From Lysobacteraceae bacterium (GTDB taxonomy: Bacteria; Pseudomonadota; Gammaproteobacteria; Xanthomonadales; Rhodanobacteraceae), in assembly GCA_028871555.1 (NCBI GenBank), contig JAGWNA010000004.1, positions 1 to 64,000 on the forward strand: a stretch of DNA of 64,000 bases. Direction: 5' to 3'. Numbering within the stretch: the first letter of the stretch is position 1; every line of letters starts with the position of its first letter. The position numbers and the translations under genes are program-made. This document shows positions 28,537 to 37,950 of this stretch, one piece after another. Below the pieces are notes generated by a model that saw only the letters and a list, made by a program, of their open reading frames with translations, was not told the origin of the DNA and searched no databases.

Positions 28537-30218
28537 CACACTGCTCCGGGATCACTGGCAAAAGGTTTGACGGACTGCGGCACCACCCGCGCGCCCAGTT
28601 CGCGTTTCAGGGACTGCACCAGCGGATCGGCATCGATCGCCTGCTCGGCGGCCGATTGCGCCGCGTCGCGCGCCTGCGCGGCACGGGCTGCCGGGGTCTG
28701 CGCCGCGGAACCATGGCTGCTGCCGACGAAGCGCAGGCGAATGCGTTCGCCGAGCGCCTGACCGATGCGCTCCTCCATCTGGCTCACCATCGGCTCCACT
28801 GCGAGGCTCATGTGGGCCGGCTGCAGCGCGAGCACCAGGGTCTGGCCGTCGCGTTCGCGCAGCACCGCATTCTGCGCCAGCAGGCCGAACGGGCCACGCA
28901 GGCCGGCGCATTCGATCAGGGCTTCCCAGTCCGGCAGGCCATCGGCATCCAGCGCCACCGGCGCCTTGATCCCGGCGGCGCGCTCCGGCGCCGGTGCAGC
29001 GGGTGCGGACGATGGCGCTGACGCGTGGCTGGTCCGGCGCTCGTGCGCCGCCGCGCCGCTCCGCTGCGGCGCCGATGGCTGCGTTGCACGGCTGGCGGCA
29101 GGCCGATCTGCAAGCGCAGCGGGCGCGCCATCGCCGGGACGGAACGCCAGCATGCGCAACAGCGCCATCTCGAAGCCGGTACGCGCATCCGGTGCCAGCG
29201 CCAGATCGCGCCGGCCCGAGGTGGCGATCTGGTAATACAGTTGCACGTCTTCGGGCGCGATCCGTTCGGCCAGCGCGGTCAGGGCGTTGTTGTCCTCGCC
29301 GTCTTCGTCCGGCCGGTAGCCGGGGATCAGCTGGATCAGCTGCAGGCGATGCAGCACGCCGGCCAGATCGTCCAGCACCCCGCCGAAATCCGGCGAGTAC
29401 GAGGCGATCTGCGTACATTCGGCCAACAGCCGTTCACCGTCCCCGGCTGCCAGCGCATCGAGGACACCCAGCACCTGCCCGCGAGCCACGCTGCCGAGCA
29501 TGGTGCGTACGTCGCCGGCTTGCAGCGTACCGCCGCCGTAGGCAATCGCCTGATCGAGCAGCGACAGGCCGTCGCGCAACGAGCCATCGGCTGCGCGCGC
29601 CAGTTCGGCGATCGCACTGTCTTCATAGGCGATGTTTTCCGCGCCGAGGATGTGCCGCATCTGGCCGGAAATCTGTTCCGGCAGCAGCCGTTTCAGATTG
29701 AACTTCAGGCAGCGCGACAGCACCGTCACCGGCAGCTTCTGCGGGTCGGTGGTGGCGAGCAGGAACTTCACGTGCGGCGGCGGCTCTTCCAGCGTCTTCA
29801 GCAACGCGTTGAACGCGTTCTTCGACAGCATGTGCACCTCGTCGACCAGGTACACCTTGAAGCGGCCGCGCGACGGTGCGTACTGCGCGTTCTCGATCAC
29901 CTCGCGCACGTCATCCACGCCGGTGTTGCTGGCCGCATCGATTTCCAGCAGGTCGACGAAGCGCCCCTCGTCCACCGCGGTACACACCGCGCACTCCCCG
30001 CACGGATCGGCCGATTGCCCGCGCTCGCAGTTCAGCGACTTGGCGAAGATGCGCGCGATCGTGGTCTTGCCCACGCCGCGGGTGCCGGTGAACAGGTAGG
30101 CGTGGTGCATGCGCCCGGTGTCCAGCGCATTGGTGAGGGCACGCACCACGTGCTCCTGTCCGACCAGCTCGGCGAACTTGCGCGGACGCCACTTGCGGGC
30201 GAGTACCTGATAAGACAT
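28536..30218 (-). CDS. dnaX: DNA polymerase III subunits tau/gamma
   Basis: Clamp-loader ATPase, 560 residues. Walker A in FTGTRGVGKTTIARI, the four-cysteine zinc module CERGQSADPCGECAVC, DEVHMLSKNAFNALLKTLEE (DExx) and sensor ATTDPQKLPVTVLSRC. The C-terminal third is Ala/Pro-rich linker followed by the tau domain. No A-rich slippage site for gamma was obvious. The 4.5S RNA gene lies just upstream. Confidence 0.97.
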   Translation of the reverse strand: MSYQVLARKWRPRKFAELVGQEHVVRALTNALDTGRMHHAYLFTGTRGVGKTTIARIFAKSLNCERGQSADPCGECAVCTAVDEGRFVDLLEIDAASNTGVDDVREVIENAQYAPSRGRFKVYLVDEVHMLSKNAFNALLKTLEEPPPHVKFLLATTDPQKLPVTVLSRCLKFNLKRLLPEQISGQMRHILGAENIAYEDSAIAELARAADGSLRDGLSLLDQAIAYGGGTLQAGDVRTMLGSVARGQVLGVLDALAAGDGERLLAECTQIASYSPDFGGVLDDLAGVLHRLQLIQLIPGYRPDEDGEDNNALTALAERIAPEDVQLYYQIATSGRRDLALAPDARTGFEMALLRMLAFRPGDGAPAALADRPAASRATQPSAPQRSGAAAHERRTSHASAPSSAPAAPAPERAAGIKAPVALDADGLPDWEALIECAGLRGPFGLLAQNAVLRERDGQTLVLALQPAHMSLAVEPMVSQMEERIGQALGERIRLRFVGSSHGSAAQTPAARAAQARDAAQSAAEQAIDADPLVQSLKRELGARVVPQSVKPFASDPGAV

Positions 30219-30298
30219 GCCTGACTACCTTGGGGCGAAGACTGATTGTGCCAAGTCGGAAGGGGTAAGTCAGTAAAAGTGCAGCCCGGAAAAGGCGG

Positions 30299-30403
30299 CG
30301 GCCCCGCCAGCCACACCCCGGCACCCGAATCATTCGCTACCGTTGCTTCCTTCCGGACCTGGCGGAGTTTGCGAACTATCGTCGCGGGGGGACCGACGGG
30401 GCC
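30299..30403 (-). ncRNA. ffs: 4.5S signal recognition particle RNA
   Basis: On the minus strand the apical Ffh-binding region GGTCCGGAAGGAAGCA is exact, flanked by complementary arms that close with GGCCCCGTCGG and TGGCGGGGCC. About 105 nt, a single long hairpin as in small bacterial SRP RNAs. Located immediately upstream of dnaX, as in many gammaproteobacteria. Ends are set from the base of the helix and could differ by a few bases. Confidence 0.93.
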
Positions 30404-30479
30404 ACCATGGACGTCAAGCGGTATCGCTTGATTGTTTTGCTGTTGCGCCAGCTTCAGGCTGTCGCACTGGTTCAGAAAC

Positions 30480-30569
30480 TGGCGGAGAGAGCGGGATTCG
30501 AACCCGCGATAGGTTTTACCCTATACACACTTTCCAGGCGTGCTCCTTCAACCACTCGGACACCTCTCC
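30480..30569 (-). tRNA. tRNA-Ser (GGA)
   Basis: 90 nt including encoded CCA. Acceptor arm GGAGAGG pairs with CTCTCC; the anticodon loop CTGGAAA gives anticodon GGA; a long variable arm (TATAGGGTAAAACCTATCG) is characteristic of tRNA-Ser; T arm GGGTTCGAATCCC. Minus strand, upstream of ffs. Confidence 0.96.
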
Positions 30570-30683
30570 ACATGATTTTTCGCGCCACGACCACCGCGCG
30601 GGATTGTTCGACTCATCCTGAGTCTCACCCCTCACTGGCGTTCGGGGCCAGCCTGCGGCTGTCCAAATTCGTTCCAGACGAAT

Positions 30684-30760
30684 TTGTCGAACCCGCGACA
30701 GGTTTACCCTGATGCACACTTTACCAGGCGTGCTCCTTCAACCACTCAGGACACCTCTGC
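30684..30760 (-). pseudogene. decayed partial tRNA-Ser copy
   Basis: About 75 nt resembling the adjacent tRNA-Ser: the D-arm block GAGTGGTTGAAGGAGCACGC is exact and the variable arm and T-arm beginning are present. It has an extra base in the anticodon loop (TGGTAAA), an extra base after TGTCC and no 3' acceptor strand, so it cannot fold. Roughly 115 bp upstream of the intact gene. Confidence 0.75.
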
Positions 30761-30865
30761 ACACCTTGAAACCACCCTTGCCGGACAATCCGACCCGGCA
30801 AAGAAGCGGAAGGATAGCGGCTGGCCCAGATACAGGCAAGAAAAGCCCCCTTAGGGAGTCCGCTC

Positions 30866-30920
30866 GCGGGCGATGCTTTGGCTTTGGCTCTCCAACCCTC
30901 AGAGCAAAAGCATCGCCCGC
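30866..30920. repeat. imperfect inverted repeat after the metallo-hydrolase gene
   Basis: GCGGGCGATGCTTT...GCTCT pairs with AGAGC-AAAGCATCGCCCGC across a short loop, with a bulge on one side. It shares GCGATGCTTT with the REP-like element at 33530 and may be a diverged member of that family, or a 3' stem-loop of the minus-strand gene at 30949. The rest of 30570-30948 holds only the tRNA remnant. Confidence 0.6.
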
Positions 30921-30948
30921 CAGCCGGCTCCACAGGTCGATGGCCGAG

Positions 30949-31707
30949 TCAACCTGCGTCAGCCCGCGGCGCGGACGGTTCGGCCAGGGCAATCCGGCTA
31001 TCGGCAGCGGCGATGCGGTAACCGCACGCGGCCAGCGCCGCGCCATCGGCGGCGCTGCCGTAGTGGTACAGCACCAGCCGCGAACGCACGGCAGCGTCGT
31101 ATTCGCGTTCGATGTCGTCGATGCCGGTGTGCGAGGGGTTGCCGACCAGGCTGCAATCGTGCGCAATCCATTCGCTCCCACCGGCACGCTGCGCCAGCAC
31201 CTCGGGGATCGGCCGGGTGTCGCCGGTGTAGATGAAGCTGCCGGCCAGCGCGAGCCCGTACGACGTACCGGGCGCATGATGGCGCGTGGCGAACACATCG
31301 AACCACAGAGCGTCCAGCCAGAAGCCGCGCGTGCACGGCAGCAGGCGAAACGCCTCCCAGTAGTTGACGCCGCCCTCGGCCAGCGCGCCGGGATAGTCGG
31401 CCACCCGCATCTGCAGCCATGGCAGCAGCGCGGCATGCACGAAGACCTTGGTACGACCGCGCAGGCGCTCGTCGAACCACAGTTTGAAAAACAATCGCTC
31501 CAGCCCGGCCACGTGATCCATGTGGGTATGCGTGATGAACAACGCCGACGGCAATGCATCGTAGGCCGCCAGGTAGCGATCGAGCGTGTCGGGGCCGCAG
31601 TCGATCAGCAGCACGGGCTCGCCGTCACGCTCGAGCACGGCGGCGGAGGATCCAAGCTCCACCGCATGCGACGCCCCCACCCCGAGAAAATGCAGATGCC
31701 AGTTCAT
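30949..31707 (-). CDS. MBL-fold metallo-hydrolase
   Basis: 252 residues of the metallo-beta-lactamase fold, RNase Z/PhnP-like class. The metal motif THTHMDHVAG, the later H in FATRHHAPG and D in TGDTRP are present. The product starts MNWHLHFLGVGASHAVELG. ATG 31707 overlaps the kdkA stop by 4 bp. Substrate unknown; co-translation with an LPS kinase is probably incidental. Confidence 0.85.
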   Translation of the reverse strand: MNWHLHFLGVGASHAVELGSSAAVLERDGEPVLLIDCGPDTLDRYLAAYDALPSALFITHTHMDHVAGLERLFFKLWFDERLRGRTKVFVHAALLPWLQMRVADYPGALAEGGVNYWEAFRLLPCTRGFWLDALWFDVFATRHHAPGTSYGLALAGSFIYTGDTRPIPEVLAQRAGGSEWIAHDCSLVGNPSHTGIDDIEREYDAAVRSRLVLYHYGSAADGAALAACGYRIAAADSRIALAEPSAPRADAG

Positions 31708-32432
31708 GCGCCCAATGTACGCCCGTAGTGTTCCAGCAGTGGCTGCCACACCGTTTGCCCGAACACGGCCTCGCCCTGCACCGCCGCCCCCAGCTTCAGC
31801 AGCGAACGGCGCAGGCGCCGCAGGTTGGCCTGCTGCCATGCGGTTGCCGGCGTACGCAACCGGCCGCGGTCGAAGTCGACCAGGTAAAGCCCCCCCGGCG
31901 TCACCAGCACATTGTGCGCATTCAAGTCGGCATGCCAGATACCGGCACGATGAAAGCGCGCCACGAGTTCGCCGACCGCCGCGGCCAGTGTTTCATCCAG
32001 CCGCCCTGCCGCCAGGCACTCGGCCAGCGTGCGAGCGTCGGCGATGCGGCAGGTGATCAGGTCGGCGGTGTAGAACAGGCCACGCCGGACATAACGTGCC
32101 GCGACCACTGCCGGCGCTGGCAGGCCACGCCGCGCGATCTCGCCAAGCAGGCGGAACTCGACGAACGGGCGCGTGCGGTCGGCGCCCATCCAGAGATAGC
32201 GATCGCCCATCAGCGCAGCCATCTGCCCGCCGCGGCGGTAATGCCGCAACACGCACTCGCCGACCGGACTGCTGATGACCGCCACGCCGCCGCGCCCGCC
32301 AGCGAGCGTGCGCAAGGCGCCACGCTCACGCCAATACGCCGGGGCAAACCAGTCATGATCGACTTGCGGCGTTACCGCGGCGTCGAACAGAATCGCGCCG
32401 GCAGCGTCTTGGTGTATTCGTTCCTGCATCAT
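31704..32432 (-). CDS. kdkA: 3-deoxy-D-manno-octulosonic acid kinase
   Basis: 242-residue small kinase of the KdkA family that phosphorylates Kdo in the LPS inner core; in Xanthomonas and Haemophilus a single Kdo-phosphate is formed this way. Catalytic loop HADLNAHNVLV, DFG-like VDFDRGRLRTP, and RGGQMAALMGDRYLW are family blocks. ATG at 32432 or 32429; no strong ribosome site. Upstream frame overlaps the divergent GT9 gene and is not used. Confidence 0.88.
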   Translation of the reverse strand: MMQERIHQDAAGAILFDAAVTPQVDHDWFAPAYWRERGALRTLAGGRGGVAVISSPVGECVLRHYRRGGQMAALMGDRYLWMGADRTRPFVEFRLLGEIARRGLPAPAVVAARYVRRGLFYTADLITCRIADARTLAECLAAGRLDETLAAAVGELVARFHRAGIWHADLNAHNVLVTPGGLYLVDFDRGRLRTPATAWQQANLRRLRRSLLKLGAAVQGEAVFGQTVWQPLLEHYGRTLGA

Positions 32433-32487
32433 CAGTGCTGCCGGATTCCCGTCACCGTCCACTCCCGGCGATTCTAGCCCAAGCCCC

Positions 32488-33531
32488 ATGACAGACCCCG
32501 TCTCGATCTGCCTGCTGCGCACTTCCGCCATCGGCGACGTCACCCATGTGGTGCCGCTGCTGCATACCTTGCAGCGGGCATGGCCGGAGACCTCCCTCAC
32601 GTGGATTGTCGGCGCGCTCGAACGCAGGCTGGTCGGCGACCTGCCCGGGGTGGAGTTCATCACGTTCGACAAGCGTGCGGGCTGGGCCGGCATGCGCGCA
32701 GTACACGCGGCGGTGCGCGGACGACGCTTCGATGCATTGCTGCAGATGCAGGTGGCGCTGCGTTCCAATGCGCTGAGCCTGGGCATCCGGGCCGAGCGGC
32801 GCATCGGCTACGACCGCGCGCGCTCCAGGGACCTGCACGGCCTGGTGATCAACGAGCGCATCCCCGCGCGCACTGGCGAACACGTGCTCGACGCGATCGG
32901 CAGTTTCTGCGAACCGCTGGGCCTGAAACAGACCGAGGTGCGCTGGGATATCCCGATTCCCGAGCAGGCCCATGCCTGGGCAGCCACCCAATTGCCCGGC
33001 ATGGTGCCGACCCTGCTGGTCAGTCCGACGTCCAGCCATGCCTTGCGCAACTGGCGGGCCGAGCGCTATGCCGCGGTGATCGATCACGCGGCCGTCCGCG
33101 GCTGGCGGGTGGCGCTGGTCGGCGGGCCGTCCGCGGCCGATCGCGCGATGGCCGACGCGATACTGGCGTCATGCCGGCGCGCCCCGCTGGACTTCACCGG
33201 CAAGGACACGCTCAAGCAACTGCTGGCCATGCTCACCCGTGCGCAGTTGCTGCTGGCGCCGGATTCCGGCCCGATGCACATGGCCAACGCGGTCGGCACC
33301 CGGGTGCTGGGCCTGCATGCCGCCAGCAACCCGGACCGTTCCGGCCCGTATTCCGACCGCCGCTGGTGCGTGAACAGGTACGACGAGGCCGCACGCAAGC
33401 ACCTCGGCCGGCCGGCCAGCGAAATCCCCTGGGGCAGCAAGATCGAGAAGCCCGGCGTGATGGACTTGATCGGCACCGGCGACGTGATCGAGCGATTCGA
33501 GGCCGCCGCGCACGACCTCGGCTTGCCGTAG
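32488..33531 (+). CDS. Glycosyltransferase family 9 (heptosyltransferase-like)
   Basis: 347-residue GT-B enzyme of the ADP-heptose:LPS heptosyltransferase family. N-terminal LRTSAIGDVTHVVPLLHTL and the C-terminal LLLAPDSGPMHMANAVGTRVLGLHA donor-binding motif are clear. Divergent from kdkA, with which it shares a 55-bp promoter region, consistent with a role in LPS core assembly. The stop codon TAG is part of a REP-like repeat that begins there. Confidence 0.9.
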   Translation: MTDPVSICLLRTSAIGDVTHVVPLLHTLQRAWPETSLTWIVGALERRLVGDLPGVEFITFDKRAGWAGMRAVHAAVRGRRFDALLQMQVALRSNALSLGIRAERRIGYDRARSRDLHGLVINERIPARTGEHVLDAIGSFCEPLGLKQTEVRWDIPIPEQAHAWAATQLPGMVPTLLVSPTSSHALRNWRAERYAAVIDHAAVRGWRVALVGGPSAADRAMADAILASCRRAPLDFTGKDTLKQLLAMLTRAQLLLAPDSGPMHMANAVGTRVLGLHAASNPDRSGPYSDRRWCVNRYDEAARKHLGRPASEIPWGSKIEKPGVMDLIGTGDVIERFEAAAHDLGLP

Positions 33532-33600
33532 GAGCGCACCCTGTGCGCGATGCTTTTGTCGGGTCTCGACGAAGAGCTTTCGCCCACAGGGTGGGCTCCT
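33530..33600. repeat. REP-like palindromic element, copy 2
   Basis: Left arm AGGAGCGCACCCTGTGCGC, right arm CGCCCACAGGGTGGGCTCCT, 71 bp overall and closely related to the element at 22407. It starts on the GT9 stop codon and separates convergent genes. Confidence 0.85.
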
Positions 33601-33633
33601 ACACGCGGAAGGGTGGGCCCCCGCACGCGAACC

Positions 33634-34032
33634 TCAAGGTGCGCGGTAATCCTGGTAGGACTTTTCCTCGACCAGCTGCGAACCGAGCCTGAGGTTGATC
33701 TCCCGCTTGTACGCCGCACGTTCGTCGTTGCGGAAATACACCAGCCGCGCCAGCTCGATGAACTCCTCGTCGAACGCCTGCGCGCGCTCCTTCAGGCGAA
33801 TCCGGTCCTCGATGTCCCACAACGCCTCGTTCACCGCCAGCAGGTTCGCACGTTCGTTGCCGATATCGGTCTTCGAGGCCGCGTCATTGCCCCAGATGGC
33901 ATTGAGCAGTTCCAGTTCGTTGTGCACGTTGACCAGCTTGGCGGCGTCGGTGATGCGCCGGGACTTGATTTCGAGAATGGTGATCTTGTCGATCAATTCG
34001 CCGTATGACACGGGCGTATGGATCAGGCTCAT
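33634..34032 (-). CDS. DUF6165-like protein
   Basis: 132-residue soluble, highly charged protein: HTPVSYGELIDKITILEIKS, LLAVNEALWDIEDRIRLKER and YFRNDERAAYKREINLRLG. It resembles the DUF6165 family found near LPS and glycan genes. Function unknown. It lies 30 bp after the ammonia-lyase gene on the same strand. Confidence 0.75.
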   Translation of the reverse strand: MSLIHTPVSYGELIDKITILEIKSRRITDAAKLVNVHNELELLNAIWGNDAASKTDIGNERANLLAVNEALWDIEDRIRLKERAQAFDEEFIELARLVYFRNDERAAYKREINLRLGSQLVEEKSYQDYRAP

Positions 34033-34062
34033 GGCTGAATTTCCATCGGTGAAGTAAACAAT

Positions 34063-36000
34063 TCAATGCGTCCGTGACCGGCGAAACGCGCCCTGCCGCA
34101 CCAGCGCGCAAACCGTTTGCACATCGCCGTCCATCGCCCGGTCGCGATGCATGAAATCGATGTGCCGACGCAGGATCGCGTGGGCATCGCGCACCTGGCT
34201 GCCGGCATGGAAATCGCCGGTGGCGGTCAGCGCGCCGGCAAGCTGCCCCGCTTCGGCGACGAACTGCGCGTGATGCGGCTGCCCCTCGCGCGGGGCGTTG
34301 GCGATCTTCGCGGCCAGCGCCGGCCAGCCGCCGCGGGTGGCCAGCCGGCGCGCGGCATTCAGCATCTCCTGGCGGTAGTCCAGTGCCTGCGCGGCGGTAT
34401 ACAGCTCCAGCGCCAGCACATGGCCGAGGTCGTCCATCATCTCCAGCACATGGCGCGCCTCGTTGGCGCCCATCGAGACGTGATCCTCGGCGTTCGCGCT
34501 GGTCGGCACCGAATACACGCTGGCCGGATGCGCGCGGGTGGCCAGGTCGTTGACCAGCGCGGCGGCGGTGTACTGCACGATCATGAAGCCGGAATCGGTA
34601 CCGTCCTCGTTGCCGGTGAGAAACGCCGGCAGGCCGTCGTTGGTGGCCGGATCGACCAGCTTGTTCAGGCGCCGCTCGGAGATCGAGGCGAGCACCGGGA
34701 GCGCCGCCTTCACGTAGCTCATCGCCAGCGCCAGCGGCATGCCGTGGAAGTGGCCGGCCGAGATCACCTGCTCCTCGATGAATTGCGCACCGTCGTTGTC
34801 CGGGAAGATCAGCGGGTTGTCGGTGACCGAGTTCAGCTCGATGTCGATCACCCGGCATGCCTGGCGCCACGCATCGCGCACCGCGCCGTGCACTTGCGGC
34901 ATGCAGCGCAGGCTGTAGGCATCCTGCGGCTGATGCTTCTTGCCGCCCTTGAACGGCAGGAAGCGGTTGTAGAACGCTTCGCGGCCATGCCGCTGGTTGG
35001 CCGGCACCCAGTCCCAGCCGATGTCGAAACTCAGCGCCTGATCGTCCGGCTCGCTCCATGCCTCGGCACTCCACGGCTTGAAGCGCGGCACCAGGTGATA
35101 GGGAATGTCGATCAGGGTGGAACCGGCCAGCAGCTCGCGCACATGCGCGGCGGTTTCCACCTGGCCGGGATGCGGACGCAGCGCATGCACCTCCGCGCGC
35201 ATTGCGCCGCTGCGGCCGGCGAACGCATCGAGCGTCATCGCGGCGGCCAGATCGGCGGTGTCCAGCAGTTGCTCCAGCGTATCCAGCGCCAGTGCCGCCG
35301 TCGCCAGCATCTGCGCGGTACCGTTGTTCAGCGCCAGGCCTTCCTTGAACGACAGGCGGATCGGCACGAGGCCGGCACGCGCCAGCGCCTGGGCACCAGG
35401 CATCCGCTCGCCCTGGTAAAACGCTTCACCGCCGCCCAGCAGCACGATCGCCAGATGCGACAGCGGCGCCAGATCGCCGCTGGCGCCCACCGATCCTTTC
35501 TCCGGCACCACCGGCACCACGCCGGCATTGAGCATCGCGGTCAACGCCTCGAGAGTGCCCACGCGAATCCCCGAGTGCCCGCGCATCAGCGTGTTGATGC
35601 GGATCAGCAGCATCGCCCGCACCACGTCCTCGCCGAACGGTTTGCCCACGCAGACCGCGTGGGTGATGATCAGGTTGTGCTGCAATTCCTCCAGCAGCGT
35701 GCCTTGCGGAGTGTGCCGGCCATCCTTGCCCGGCTCGGCCTGGATCAAGGCTGCGCCGGGCAACTCGTCGCGCAGACGGTGTGCGCCGAGCAGCTTGTCC
35801 GCATTGCTGCCGAAACCGGTGGTGACGCCGTAGGTCGGTTCGCCGCAACTGACTTTCGCGGCGAGGAAGTCGGCCGCGCGCTGCACGCGCTTGAGCCCGA
35901 CCGGGTCCAGTGCAACGCTGCTGCCGTCGCGTGCTACCGCCACCAGCTGGGCGCGGGTGAGGCTGCTGCCGTCGAGAACGATGGTGCCGGATTTGCTCAC
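34063..36000 (-). CDS. Aromatic amino acid (His/Phe) ammonia-lyase family, enlarged (GTG start)
   Basis: MIO-type lyase that would release ammonia from histidine or another aromatic amino acid. The MIO tripeptide is in VGASGDLAPLSH (A173-S174-G175), the catalytic Tyr in YGVTTGFGS (Y57), and QDAYSLRCMPQVHGA and NDLATRAHP are standard. At 645 residues it is about 130 longer than usual HutH: a 60-residue insert (about 296-357, FKPWSAEAWSEPDD region) and a C-terminal extension (beyond about 560). No other hut genes are nearby, so the substrate is open. GTG 36000 has GAGG upstream. Confidence 0.87.
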   Translation of the reverse strand: MSKSGTIVLDGSSLTRAQLVAVARDGSSVALDPVGLKRVQRAADFLAAKVSCGEPTYGVTTGFGSNADKLLGAHRLRDELPGAALIQAEPGKDGRHTPQGTLLEELQHNLIITHAVCVGKPFGEDVVRAMLLIRINTLMRGHSGIRVGTLEALTAMLNAGVVPVVPEKGSVGASGDLAPLSHLAIVLLGGGEAFYQGERMPGAQALARAGLVPIRLSFKEGLALNNGTAQMLATAALALDTLEQLLDTADLAAAMTLDAFAGRSGAMRAEVHALRPHPGQVETAAHVRELLAGSTLIDIPYHLVPRFKPWSAEAWSEPDDQALSFDIGWDWVPANQRHGREAFYNRFLPFKGGKKHQPQDAYSLRCMPQVHGAVRDAWRQACRVIDIELNSVTDNPLIFPDNDGAQFIEEQVISAGHFHGMPLALAMSYVKAALPVLASISERRLNKLVDPATNDGLPAFLTGNEDGTDSGFMIVQYTAAALVNDLATRAHPASVYSVPTSANAEDHVSMGANEARHVLEMMDDLGHVLALELYTAAQALDYRQEMLNAARRLATRGGWPALAAKIANAPREGQPHHAQFVAEAGQLAGALTATGDFHAGSQVRDAHAILRRHIDFMHRDRAMDGDVQTVCALVRQGAFRRSRTH

Positions 36001-36093
36001 TGCTGCCTCACTGGAATTCGGTTCATCCGATGCTTTTGCCGCAAAGCGCCCGCGCCCGGCCCTGGCTGCCGCAGCGGTCGTCGGGCGATGCGC

Positions 36094-37482
36094 TCAGCCC
36101 ATTGCCGCGGCCTGCTCCAGCTCCACCCGCAACGTCTTGATCAGGTCCGCGCGCGCCACCTCGAACTGATCCGCGCGGCGCAGATCCTTGACCGTGACCA
36201 CGCCCCTGGCCAGTTCGTCCTCGCCCAGCACGATCACGAAACGGATGCCGGCGCGGTCGGCGTACTTGAACTGCTTGCCGAGCTTGCCGCCTTCCAGCAC
36301 CGCCTCGGTGGCAATCCCGGCACCGCGCAACTCGCCGGCCAGGGAGAGATAGGCGGGCAGCTGCGCCTCGTCCATCTGGGTGACCAGCACGTCCACCGTG
36401 CTCTGCGCGGTATTGATCAGCCCCGCATCGCGCAGTTGCCAGTACAGGCGGGTGAGGCCGATGGAAATGCCCACCCCCGGCAGGTGCGACTTGGTGTACT
36501 GCCCGGCCAGGTTCTCGTAGCGGCCGCCCGAGCAGACCGAGCCGATCTGCGGATGGTCGTTGAGCGTGGTTTCGTAGACGGTGCCGGTGTAGTAGTCCAG
36601 GCCGCGGGCGATCGACAGGTTCAGGGCGTAGTGCGTCTGTGGCACGCCGAAGGCGTGGATCAGGCCCAGCACCTGCTTCAGTTCGGCACGGCCGAGTTCC
36701 ATCGTCTCGGGGCCGGCGCCCAGCGCGTCGAGCTTGTCGAAGGCATCCTGCAGCGAGCTGGAGCGCACCTGCACGAAGTCGAGGATCTTGCGCGCCACCC
36801 CGGCACTGAAACCGAACAACTCGCCGGTCAGCGTGTCGCGCACGTAATCGGCGCCACGCTTGTCCAGCTTGTCCACCTCACGCAGCACCAGCATCTGTTC
36901 TTCGCTGTCGATGATGCCCAGGCTCTCGAAATAGCCGCGCATCAGCTTGCGGTTGTTGAGCTGGATGGTGAACGCACCCGCGTTGAGCTCGCGGAACACG
37001 CTGTAGATCACCGCCGGAATCTCGGCGTCGTAGCGCACCGACAGGCTGTCCTTGCCGATCACGTCGATATCGCACTGGTAAAACTCGCGGAAGCGCCCGC
37101 GTTGCGCGCGTTCGCCGCGGTACACCCGCTGCATCTGGTAGCGGCGAAACGGAAAGCTCAACTCGCGTTCGTGCTCGGCCACGTAGCGGGCCAGCGGCAC
37201 GGTGAGGTCGAAGCGCAATGCCAGCTCGGGCACCCCCTCGTCGACCCTGCCGGCGGCGTTCAGCGCACCGGTGGACTGCACGAAATACACCTGGCGCTCA
37301 GTTTCGCCGCCGGTCTTGGTGAGCAGCACGTCCGAATACTCGATCACCGGCGTCTCGATCGGCAGGAAGCCGAAGCGCTCATAGTTGCGGCGGATCACGT
37401 CGAGCATGCGCTGGAAGGCGATCTGGTCCAGCGGCAACAACTCGAGCACGCCGGGCATGGTGCGGGCCGGGGTAAGCGCCAT
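36094..37482 (-). CDS. hisS: Histidyl-tRNA synthetase
   Basis: Class II aminoacyl-tRNA synthetase, 462 residues. Motif 1 around [10 protein letters not shown], motif 2 in [21 protein letters not shown], the histidine motifs [12 protein letters not shown] and CSGGRYENL, and the C-terminal anticodon domain (VLVTQMDE onward). ATG 37482 chosen for family length. Upstream of the ammonia-lyase gene by 93 bp. Confidence 0.96.
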   Translation of the reverse strand: MALTPARTMPGVLELLPLDQIAFQRMLDVIRRNYERFGFLPIETPVIEYSDVLLTKTGGETERQVYFVQSTGALNAAGRVDEGVPELALRFDLTVPLARYVAEHERELSFPFRRYQMQRVYRGERAQRGRFREFYQCDIDVIGKDSLSVRYDAEIPAVIYSVFRELNAGAFTIQLNNRKLMRGYFESLGIIDSEEQMLVLREVDKLDKRGADYVRDTLTGELFGFSAGVARKILDFVQVRSSSLQDAFDKLDALGAGPETMELGRAELKQVLGLIHAFGVPQTHYALNLSIARGLDYYTGTVYETTLNDHPQIGSVCSGGRYENLAGQYTKSHLPGVGISIGLTRLYWQLRDAGLINTAQSTVDVLVTQMDEAQLPAYLSLAGELRGAGIATEAVLEGGKLGKQFKYADRAGIRFVIVLGEDELARGVVTVKDLRRADQFEVARADLIKTLRVELEQAAAMG

Positions 37483-37648
37483 GAAATCCTCTACTGACGA
37501 TGGGGAACGTTCCGCCCGACGACTGACCGCGCGACGGCAGCCGTCAAGGTTAGCAGAACGCCATGCGCCTCCCGTAGCACCGTGGTAGCCCGGACGCATG
37601 CCGCTGTTGCCAAGACCGGGCACGCCGATTAAGATACGCGGCTTCCCA

Positions 37649-37726
<78 letters not shown>

Positions 37727-37746
37727 AATCAAGCACTTACGAAACA

Positions 37747-37773
37747 GGTCCGCCCACGAAAGCGGGCCTTTTT
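37747..37773 (+). terminator. element-borne terminator behind tRNA-Pro
   Basis: GGTCCGC-CCACGAAA-GCGGGCC followed by TTTTT (one G-T pair). It lies just inside attL and restores a terminator to the tRNA gene, whose original one is now behind attR. Confidence 0.85.
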
Positions 37774-37783
37774 CGTGGCCGGA

Positions 37784-37802
37784 TGGCCTAGATTTGGCCT
37801 AG
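37784..37802. promoter_or_regulatory. candidate integrase/excisionase arm site near attL
   Basis: TGGCCTAGATTTGGCCTAG: two TGGCCTA units 11 bp apart. The same arrangement (one base different in the centre) occurs beside attR at 47106. Such paired repeats near att cores are typical arm-type binding sites. Confidence 0.6.
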
Positions 37803-37950
37803 AAATTTCCGTGGGTCGTCTCTGTGTTGCTGGGGTGAGCCTGCACGTTTGGCCTCGGCTTAGCCTGCGCTTCAGGATTTGAATTTAGATCTATCTGCCT
37901 AGTGGCGGCGCTTGTCCCGCCAACCCGCCAGGGCACCACCACGGCGCTCC

